Positions 6,212 through 11,976 of a stretch of DNA of 15,032 nucleotides are shown in pieces (position 1 is the stretch's first letter; each line of letters begins with the position of its first letter). The notes beneath the pieces were generated by a model. It searched no databases, had not been told where the DNA came from, and saw nothing but the letters and a program-made list of their open reading frames with translations. Source of the stretch: Chloroflexota bacterium. GTDB lineage: Bacteria > Chloroflexota > Anaerolineae > UBA7937 > JACPPX01. The translations under genes were made by a program, and so were the position numbers. The DNA lies in contig JACPPX010000086.1 in assembly GCA_016190785.1 (NCBI GenBank), positions 1 through 15,032 of the forward strand. Direction: 5' to 3'.

Positions 6212-7018
6212 GTGGCCGATGTCCTCTGGATTTTGACGCAGATAAGCTGGGAGAGCATCCCTGATATCCTACTCGTCTCTTTGATCTTCTACGGGCTGCT
6301 GCTCCTCATGCGGGGCACTCCCGCCATCCAGCTCCTGCGGGGGATCGTGGTCCTGGGGGTGGGGGTGGCTCTGTTATCCACACTCCTTTCCCTGACCGCT
6401 TTTAACTGGTTGATCCGCACTATCTTACCGGCATTGCTTGTCGCCATACCAGTAATTTTTCAGCCGGAACTCCGCCGAGCTTTGGAGCGGTTAGGGCGGG
6501 GAGGAGCCATTTTGGGGCGGAGACCCTCCCCAGAGGAGACGATGCTCAAGATTATCCGCAGCATCGCCCGCGCCATACGGACCCTTTCGGAGAAAAAGCA
6601 GGGGGCGATTATCGTTCTGGAAGGGGATACCGGACTGCAAGAATATGTAGAAACTGGGTTGCGCATCAATGCCGAGGTTTCCACCGAGCTTCTCCTGAGT
6701 ATCTTCGAACCCCAAGGAGTGCTCCACGATGGGGCGGTAGTTATCCGTGAGAACCAAATCGTTGCCGCCAACGCTGTGTTGCCCCTCAGTCAAAGTTATC
6801 GGCTGGAGCGGCGGCTGGGGCTCCGCCATCGGGCGGCAGTGGGGATCACCGAGGAGACGGATGCTTTGGCGATTGTGGTCTCGGAGGAGACGGGAGTGGT
6901 CTCCCTGGCCCGTCAGGGGAGGATGATCCGTCATCTGGATGACGATCGACTGCGCAAGTTACTTCAGTTATTTTATCGGCCGGAACCAACTAAACTTCCC
7001 CGCTTTTTGAGCCCATGA
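6212..7018 (+). CDS. cdaA: Membrane diadenylate cyclase CdaA
   Basis: 268 residues. It makes cyclic di-AMP from two ATP at the membrane; c-di-AMP controls potassium and osmolyte uptake and wall homeostasis in many bacteria. Three membrane helices lie at about 17-33, 41-60 and 67-83, followed by the family's FQPELRRALERLG (83-95) and the DAC domain. Catalytic motifs are intact: DGA at 173-175 in GVLHDGAVVI and RHR at 205-207 in LGLRHRAAVGITEETDA. The length matches CdaA (YbbP) rather than DisA, whose C-terminal DNA-binding part is absent. The GTG start lies 3 nt after the TPR gene, with TGAGGAG inside that gene's end. The stop overlaps the next ATG (ATGA), so YbbR is co-translated, as in cdaA-ybbR operons elsewhere; glmM, the usual third gene, is not here. 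Confidence 0.94.
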   Translation: MADVLWILTQISWESIPDILLVSLIFYGLLLLMRGTPAIQLLRGIVVLGVGVALLSTLLSLTAFNWLIRTILPALLVAIPVIFQPELRRALERLGRGGAILGRRPSPEETMLKIIRSIARAIRTLSEKKQGAIIVLEGDTGLQEYVETGLRINAEVSTELLLSIFEPQGVLHDGAVVIRENQIVAANAVLPLSQSYRLERRLGLRHRAAVGITEETDALAIVVSEETGVVSLARQGRMIRHLDDDRLRKLLQLFYRPEPTKLPRFLSP

Positions 7019-8235
7019 AGATCCGCATCCCGCGCGCTTTGCTTATCGACCCGGGCTCAGCAGGCATGGCCCTCTTATTAGGGATCACCGTCTGGGTAGT
7101 GGCGGCGGTAGAGCAAGCCTCTTTTGTCACTACCAGCTTCCCGCTGCCCATCCCCCTCCAAGTAAGAAATCTGGAAAGCGATCTGGTGCTGGTCGATCCC
7201 TTGCCGGAAGCGGTGCAGATTGTGATCCGGGCTCCACAAAGGGTGCTGGCCGGCCTAGGGGAGGCGGATTTCGAAGCCTACCTCGACCTCCAGGGGCGGG
7301 GGGTGGGCTCCTATAGAGTTCGGGTAAGAGTGGATAGTCGGATTGGGCTGGTGAGGGTGGTAGAGGTTTCTCCCCCGGAAATAACCGTGGCTCTCGATCG
7401 GCGGGGGGAAAAGCAAATAACAGTGGAAGTCAAAGTAGAGTGGGATGAACCACCCGGTTTCGCTCTAGGAGAGCCAGTGGTCACCCCCCCAGTAGTGGTC
7501 ATCACCGGCCCCCAGTCCTTGGTCGAGAAAGTCCTCCAAGTAGTGGCGGAAGTTTCATTAGCCGGGGAAAGGTCAACGGTGGAGGGGGAATATCCTCTGA
7601 TCGCGCTGGACGGTGAAGGAAATGCTATTAATAATCTTGAGTTCAACCCGGCCGCTGTCCGGGTGCAGGTACCTATCGAGGCGCGGTTGGGATACCGCGA
7701 GGTGGCGGTCAAGCCGTTGATCAGCGGGCCGGTGCCCTCTGGATATTGGGTGTCCAGCCTGCAGGTTTCGCCGGCAACGGTTACTGTTTTCGGTGATCCA
7801 TTGGTGGTGGAGCGGTTGCCGGGGTTCATAGAAACGGAGCCATTGGATGTAGAAGGGGTCACTGGGGAGCTAGAAATCAACATCGGACTCCTCCTCCCCA
7901 GTGGCTTAGAAATTCTGGGAAGCAGGACGGTTCTTTTATCTATTGAAATTTCTCCGGTTCTGGGCGGGCAAACCGTTCAGGTGACTCCTACCCTATTCGG
8001 ATTGGGGGAGGGATTGGAGGCGGAGTTCTCTCCGGACACGGTGGAAGTTATTATCTCCGGCCCTCTCCCCGAGCTGCAGGCCTTGGGTCCGGGTGATGTG
8101 CAGGTGATTCTGGATCTTTCCCGTCTGGGTCCGGGAACTTATCGGCTTACTCCGCGGGTGGAGGTCCCAGAAACTCTGCAAGTGCAGAGTGTGGTTCCCT
8201 CCCAGTTAGAAGTAATCCTCACCTCCTCTGAGTAG
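7015..8235 (+). CDS. ybbR: YbbR-domain protein (CdaR-like partner of CdaA)
   Basis: 406 residues. One N-terminal membrane anchor (about 16-33, GMALLLGITVWVVAAVEQ) is followed by an extracytoplasmic chain of four YbbR domains at roughly 45-128, 135-222, 228-312 and 317-404. Each shows the beta-rich pattern P..V.V.G....V..L plus L...G...Y.L.P.V. In Firmicutes CdaR binds CdaA and adjusts c-di-AMP synthesis; that role is inferred here from the four-base overlap with cdaA. Part of the protein is rich in Val, Pro and Gly. It ends 19 nt before the der start codon, so der probably belongs to the same transcript. Confidence 0.9.
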   Translation: MKIRIPRALLIDPGSAGMALLLGITVWVVAAVEQASFVTTSFPLPIPLQVRNLESDLVLVDPLPEAVQIVIRAPQRVLAGLGEADFEAYLDLQGRGVGSYRVRVRVDSRIGLVRVVEVSPPEITVALDRRGEKQITVEVKVEWDEPPGFALGEPVVTPPVVVITGPQSLVEKVLQVVAEVSLAGERSTVEGEYPLIALDGEGNAINNLEFNPAAVRVQVPIEARLGYREVAVKPLISGPVPSGYWVSSLQVSPATVTVFGDPLVVERLPGFIETEPLDVEGVTGELEINIGLLLPSGLEILGSRTVLLSIEISPVLGGQTVQVTPTLFGLGEGLEAEFSPDTVEVIISGPLPELQALGPGDVQVILDLSRLGPGTYRLTPRVEVPETLQVQSVVPSQLEVILTSSE

Positions 8236-8254
8236 TGGCCCCCAGAATTTGCGG

Positions 8255-9571
8255 ATGAGCTCCTTGGTGGCTATTGTCGGCCGCCCCAATGTGGGGAAAT
8301 CGACCTTCTTCAACCGCGTGGTGGGAAAGAGGGAGGCCATTGTCTCCCCAGAGCCGGGGACAACCCGCGACCGAGTTTATGCTCCCGCTATTTGGCGAGG
8401 GAAAGGCTTTACCCTGGTCGATACCGGGGGGCTGGTAACCTGGGGAGAGGATCCGCTGCTGCGGGCGGTGCGGGAGCAAGTAGAAGTGGCGATCCAGGAA
8501 GCAGAAGCGATCATATTTGTGGTTGATTCCCAGAGCGGGATTCTTCCCGAGGATAGAGAGATTGCCAACATCTTGCGTCGCAGCGGACGGGCGGTGATCC
8601 TAGTGGCCAACAAAGCCGAGGGGAAAGGTGGGCCGGCGGCAAGTAGCGAATTCTACGCCTTGGGTCTGGGAGATCCTCGTCCCATCTCTGCTCTTCATGG
8701 GCAAGGAGTGGGGGAAGTCCTGGATGAAGTTGTGAGTCTTCTTCCATCTGCGGTGGAGGAAAAGAGAAAGGGAGTTCGCATAGCAATTGTTGGCCGACCC
8801 AATGTCGGGAAGTCATCCCTCCTCAACAGATTGATAGGTAGGCAAAGAGCAATTGTTCACGCCCGGCCGGGAACCACCCGGGATGCTCTGGACATCACCT
8901 TTGACTGGAATAAGGAGGAAATAACCCTGGTAGACACCGCGGGAATCCGCCGCCGGGGGCGGATCCAGCCGGGGATTGAGAAATACAGTGTAATCCGGGC
9001 GCTGGGGGCCATCGAGAGCGCGGAGGTGGCGGTTCTACTTCTGGATGCCGAACAGGGCATCCTGGCCCAAGATACGCATATTGCCGGATATGTGTGGGAT
9101 GCCGGAAAAGGGCTGGTCATAGCGGTCAATAAATGGGACCTGGTGCCCAATCCTCGAGAGGCCCGGGCCCAATATATCACCGTCATCGGCCAAGTATTCC
9201 GCTTTCTCCCCTCAGTCTCCATATTGTTCATTTCCGCTTTAACCGGAGAGGGGGTTGAGAAGTTGCTGCCGGAGGCTCGGGAAGTATATAAGCAGTGGAG
9301 GGCGGAGATACCCGATAAATCCCTGGAGCGGGTCATGAAGGAAGCAGTGGACCAACACCCCCCTCCGTCCAAGGGTGGAAGACGGCTAGAATTTTACTCT
9401 CTCCGCCAGAAGGGTACCGAGCCCCCCTCCTTTGTATTCCAGGTCAATGATCCCAACTTAGTGCATTTCTCTTACCGACGGTATCTGGAGAATGTGCTTC
9501 GCCAAGCATTTGGCTTTAAGGGCACGCCGATCAAGACCCAGTTCCACCAAAGAATAAGGCGAAAGCGATAG
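8255..9571 (+). CDS. der: Ribosome-associated double GTPase Der (EngA)
   Basis: 438 residues, typical for Der, which helps mature the 50S subunit. There are two consecutive GTPase domains and a KH-like end. Domain 1: G1 GRPNVGKS (9-16), TT in PGTTRD, G3 DTGG (56-59), G4 NKAE (119-122). Domain 2: G1 GRPNVGKS (180-187), PGTTRD, G3 DTAG (227-230), G4 NKWD (292-295), and SAL at about 327-329 as G5. The KH-like domain covers about 350-438 and ends in a basic tail (RIRRKR). The G4 of domain 1 has Glu instead of Asp, a variant known in other Der proteins. The start is taken as ATG 8255, giving MSSLVAIVGRPN; the in-frame TTG 8249 is less likely. No clear Shine-Dalgarno is visible. Confidence 0.95.
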   Translation: MSSLVAIVGRPNVGKSTFFNRVVGKREAIVSPEPGTTRDRVYAPAIWRGKGFTLVDTGGLVTWGEDPLLRAVREQVEVAIQEAEAIIFVVDSQSGILPEDREIANILRRSGRAVILVANKAEGKGGPAASSEFYALGLGDPRPISALHGQGVGEVLDEVVSLLPSAVEEKRKGVRIAIVGRPNVGKSSLLNRLIGRQRAIVHARPGTTRDALDITFDWNKEEITLVDTAGIRRRGRIQPGIEKYSVIRALGAIESAEVAVLLLDAEQGILAQDTHIAGYVWDAGKGLVIAVNKWDLVPNPREARAQYITVIGQVFRFLPSVSILFISALTGEGVEKLLPEAREVYKQWRAEIPDKSLERVMKEAVDQHPPPSKGGRRLEFYSLRQKGTEPPSFVFQVNDPNLVHFSYRRYLENVLRQAFGFKGTPIKTQFHQRIRRKR

Positions 9572-9617
9572 AGGTTCAGGGATTACTGAGCAGATAAGTT
9601 CGCATAGTAATAAGTTC

Positions 9618-9646
9618 TTGACTTTTTATCACGGATATGATATTTT
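9618..9646 (+). promoter_or_regulatory. Candidate promoter for the MIP18-mrp-flavin reductase run
   Basis: TTGACT (9618-9623) and TATTTT (9641-9646) are separated by 17 bp in AT-rich DNA after der. The predicted start, near 9653, leaves a very short leader with GGAG (9654-9657) before ATG 9669. A longer reading frame could begin at the TTG of the -35 itself, which argues for the later ATG as the true start. Confidence 0.5.
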
Positions 9647-9668
9647 TAGTGCTGGAGATTTAGACCAA

Positions 9669-9968
9669 ATGCTAGAAGAAAACAAGGTTTGGGATGCCCT
9701 CCGTCAAGTGTACGACCCGGAGATCCCGGTCAATGTTGTGGACCTGGGTCTGGTGTACAACGTCCAGGTGGAGGGTGAATCGGTGCGAGTGGACATGACC
9801 CTCACCGCCCCCGGTTGCCCGGTATGGCCCCATCTGCAGCAAGATGCTCAGAATAAGCTCAAGGAGTTGGCCGGAGCCAAGGAAGCAGTGGTCAACATCG
9901 TTTGGGATCCGCCCTGGAACCCAAGCATGATGAGCGAGGATGCCAAGTTAGAGCTTGGGCTAAGCTAA
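9669..9968 (+). CDS. MIP18/DUF59 family protein (PaaD/SufT-like Fe-S assembly factor)
   Basis: 99 residues, the size of stand-alone MIP18 (DUF59) proteins. It has the family core VYDPEIPVNVVDLGLVYNV (14-32), the conserved cysteine C50 in LTAPGCP, and the C-terminal WDPPWNPSMMSEDAK (79-93), as in SufT/PaaD-like members. Such proteins help mature Fe-S enzymes; SufT-like ones act in Fe-S cluster maturation and PaaD in phenylacetate oxygenase assembly. No paa gene is near and an Mrp ATPase follows, which favours a general Fe-S role. The start is ATG 9669 with GGAG at 9654; the frame extends back to TTG 9618, but that lies in a probable -35 element and the extra 17 residues do not fit the family. 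Confidence 0.88.
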   Translation: MLEENKVWDALRQVYDPEIPVNVVDLGLVYNVQVEGESVRVDMTLTAPGCPVWPHLQQDAQNKLKELAGAKEAVVNIVWDPPWNPSMMSEDAKLELGLS

Positions 9969-10014
9969 GGGCGAGGTTTTGAGGAGGTAGAGACAAAGCA
10001 AATTAGGGGAGGCG

Positions 10015-10037
10015 GGCCAGGCCTGGCCTCTTCTTTT
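10015..10037 (+). terminator. Weak hairpin before mrp (possible attenuator)
   Basis: GGCCA-GGCC-TGGCC (10015-10028) is followed by TCTTCTTTT. The stem is short (5 bp), so it may act as a partial terminator or simply lower read-through from the MIP18 gene into mrp. Upstream, AGGAGGT at 9982-9988 looks like a ribosome binding site but has no start codon at a suitable distance. Confidence 0.3.
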
Positions 10038-10052
10038 GCAAAAAGAGGGAGA

Positions 10053-11162
10053 ATGGCGGAAGAGCTGACCAAGGAACAGATTATCGAGGCTTTGAAGAAA
10101 GTCCGCTATCCGGGATACAGCCGCGACATAGTCTCCTTCGGGATGGTGGGGGAAATATCGGTGGATGGCTCGCAGGTCGCTCTGGAGCTGGTGCTTACCT
10201 CGGAGGATCCCCAGAAGAGGCAGCAACTCGAGGACGATGTCCGAAAGACCATCTCCGGCCTCCCGGGGGTCTCGGAGGTGGAGATCAAGGTAAAGTCTCC
10301 TCCCTCGCCCCAGGCCACTGCCCGGCCGGCTGCCGCCCGCCCCCGTGGCGAGGAAGAACTGTGGACCCGGGCGGGGATTCCTGGGGTGCGGCACATTATC
10401 CCCGTGGGCAGTGGCAAAGGGGGAGTAGGGAAGTCAACGGTGGCGGTGAATCTGGCCCTGGCCCTGGCCCAGCGGGGAGCACGGGTGGGGCTGGTGGATG
10501 CCGATGTCCACGGCCCTAATATCCCGGGGATGCTGGGGCTCTTTGAGAAACCGAAAGCCCAGAATAACAAGATATTGCCTCTCACCTCCGGCCCGATCAA
10601 AGTCATCTCCCTGGGATTCTTCCTGGACCAGAAGGAGCCGATAATCTGGCGGGGGCCTCTGGTGGGGGGATTGGTGCAGCAATTCTTTAACGATGTGGAC
10701 TGGGGGGAATTGGATTACCTGATTGTGGACCTTCCCCCGGGGACCGGGGATGCACAGTTGACCCTGGTGCAGAAGGTAGCCCTTACCGGAGCAATAATCG
10801 TCACCACTCCTCAGGATGTGGCTTTGCAGGATGCAATGAAGGGTCTGGCCATGTTCCAGAAACTAGAGGTTCCGGTGCTAGGGGTGATAGAGAACATGAG
10901 TTATTTTGTCTGTCCTCACTGTGGAAAGAGGACGGAAATCTTCGATCACGGGGGAGGGGAGAGAGAATCCCAAGCGCGGGGTGTGGCTTTCTTGGGAGAA
11001 GTGCCCCTAGAGCTGGGGGTGCGGGTCAGTGGCGATGAGGGAAAACCAATTGTGATGTCCGACCCCCAGTCTCCGGCCGCTCAGGCTTTCTTTATGATCG
11101 CTGAGCAACTTGAGAAAGTGGTTCAGGAGCAGGAGGCTAAACAACCGGCCCCCGCCTCTTAG
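10053..11162 (+). CDS. mrp: Mrp/ApbC-type Fe-S cluster carrier ATPase
   Basis: 369 residues. Mrp/ApbC proteins bind and transfer [4Fe-4S] clusters to target enzymes and hydrolyse ATP. Residues 5-85 form a DUF59/MIP18 domain, related to the protein encoded just upstream. A Pro/Ala linker follows (82-98), then the deviant-Walker P-loop domain: GSGKGGVGKST (119-129), VDADVHGPNIPG (148-159), DLPPGTGDAQ (226-235). The cluster-binding CPHC (C287, C290) lies in the sequence YFVCPHCGKRTEIF. All key residues are intact. The ATG follows AGAGGGAG closely. The flavin reductase starts 15 nt after the stop, so the two are probably co-transcribed. Confidence 0.95.
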   Translation: MAEELTKEQIIEALKKVRYPGYSRDIVSFGMVGEISVDGSQVALELVLTSEDPQKRQQLEDDVRKTISGLPGVSEVEIKVKSPPSPQATARPAAARPRGEEELWTRAGIPGVRHIIPVGSGKGGVGKSTVAVNLALALAQRGARVGLVDADVHGPNIPGMLGLFEKPKAQNNKILPLTSGPIKVISLGFFLDQKEPIIWRGPLVGGLVQQFFNDVDWGELDYLIVDLPPGTGDAQLTLVQKVALTGAIIVTTPQDVALQDAMKGLAMFQKLEVPVLGVIENMSYFVCPHCGKRTEIFDHGGGERESQARGVAFLGEVPLELGVRVSGDEGKPIVMSDPQSPAAQAFFMIAEQLEKVVQEQEAKQPAPAS

Positions 11163-11177
11163 TCGGAGTGATGCAAT

Positions 11178-11756
11178 ATGCCGAAGATCCACGAAATATC
11201 CATAGGCCGACTTTATCACTACTATCCCACTACCGTGGCTGTGATCACGGTAAAAGCCAAAGAAAAATCAACGGCGATGGCTGCCGCCTGGCACTCGGCG
11301 TTATCTTATGACCCTCCACTTTATGGTGTTCTTGTTTCCCCAAAGCGCTTCTCGCATAATTTGATCCTGGAGGCGAAGGAGTTCGCGGTCAATTTCTTGC
11401 CCTTCGAGAAGGCAGAAATTATTGCCCAGGTCGGTCGGAATAGCACCAAAGAGGCGGATAAATTCCAAGAGTTCTCTATAGAACTCGAAAAACCTCTCGC
11501 CATTTCGGCCCCCATCCTCAAGGATGCCTATGCCGCATATGAGTGTCATTTGGTCGATCATCGCGACTACGGGGATCACACTCTCTTTGTAGGGGAGATC
11601 GTGATGGTCCACCGCTTGGAGGAGGCTTTCAGCCCAGAGGGAGTGCCGGACCTATCGCGGGTTCGGCCGGCGATGTACCTGGGAGCCAACCTCTATGTCG
11701 CCCCCTCGCGGGAAGAGCCGGTGCGGCTGGTGGGTACCGTTCATAAAGAATATTAG
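11178..11756 (+). CDS. Flavin reductase family protein (FMN-binding split barrel)
   Basis: 192 residues, the usual length for flavin reductase-like domain proteins, which bind FMN and usually pass electrons from NAD(P)H to free flavin or a partner oxygenase; some members act on other substrates. Fitting features are YPTTVAVITV, then MAAAWHSALSYDPPLYGVLV (split at about residues 34-53), SHNLILEAKEFAVNFLP, the GRNSTKEADKF block and GDHTLFVGEIV near residue 135. No membrane segment. Start ATG 11178 is preceded by GGAGTGAT. The partner enzyme cannot be told from the neighbours. Downstream is a 69-nt remnant that copies this gene's own C-terminus, so a tandem paralogue probably once stood here. 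Confidence 0.85.
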   Translation: MPKIHEISIGRLYHYYPTTVAVITVKAKEKSTAMAAAWHSALSYDPPLYGVLVSPKRFSHNLILEAKEFAVNFLPFEKAEIIAQVGRNSTKEADKFQEFSIELEKPLAISAPILKDAYAAYECHLVDHRDYGDHTLFVGEIVMVHRLEEAFSPEGVPDLSRVRPAMYLGANLYVAPSREEPVRLVGTVHKEY

Positions 11757-11769
11757 GCCAAATCCCACC

Positions 11770-11838
11770 AACCCTTATGTTGTTCCCTCGCAAGAAGAGT
11801 CGGCGCGATTGATGGGCAAAATGCGGGAAAAGGCCTAA
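11770..11838 (+). pseudogene. Remnant of a second flavin reductase gene (C-terminal 22 codons)
   Basis: Starting 14 nt after the reductase stop, a frame shifted by one base reads NPYVVPSQEESARLMG and ends at TAA 11836-11838. The functional gene ends NLYVAPSREEPVRLVG at the same distance from its stop. The two 69-nt segments align without gaps: 10 of the first 16 residues are identical and about 43 of 69 bases match (counted by eye). No start or upstream homology is visible, so only the 3' end survives. The pattern suggests deletion between tandem paralogues. Confidence 0.65.
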
Positions 11839-11876
11839 GGTACGCTGCTAGCATTTCCTGGTTTGACCTAGAACGA

Positions 11877-11903
11877 GCGAGTCCCGACTCTGTCGGGACT
11901 CGC
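11877..11903. repeat. Long CCCGAC/GTCGGG hairpin (third copy)
   Basis: A perfect 12-bp stem, GCGAGTCCCGAC (11877-11888) with its complement (11892-11903), closes a 3-nt loop TCT. The inner CCCGAC/GTCGGG core is the one seen twice at 1764-1807. No T-run follows on either strand, so it is more likely a dispersed palindrome than a terminator. It lies 10 bp from the tRNA remnant. Confidence 0.65.
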
Positions 11904-11913
11904 CCCATAAATG

Positions 11914-11976
11914 TCCCCCCCCGGGGGAATTCGAATTTAGGTTCCCACTTTGAAAGTGTGGGCGTCCTAGACTTCA
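11914..11976 (-). pseudogene. Degraded 3' part of tRNA-Glu(UUC)
   Basis: The minus strand reads CTAGGACGCC, then CTTTCAA (anticodon loop, TTC kept), GTGG, AACC, ATTCGAATTCCC and a G-run. It aligns with the intact tRNA-Glu at 14292-14364 from about tRNA nucleotide 15 to the 3' end; about 48 of 61 aligned columns match, with three gap positions (by eye). The 5' acceptor strand and first half of the D-arm are missing, and the T-stem no longer pairs. It is not functional. It has the same orientation as the intact tRNA, and its first bases overlap the TGA stop of the exported-protein gene. Confidence 0.7.

Noticed and set aside
6374..6382. A third exact TTATCCACA (DnaA box)
   Set aside because: It lies inside the cdaA coding region in frame as Leu-Ser-Thr, in GC-rich DNA and alone; probably chance.
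8609..8620. NKAE instead of NKxD in the first GTPase domain of Der
   Set aside because: This variant occurs in other Der proteins, so it is not evidence of a defective enzyme.
9618..9668. Longer N-terminus of the MIP18 protein starting at TTG 9618
   Set aside because: It overlaps a probable -35/-10 pair and adds residues not expected in the family.
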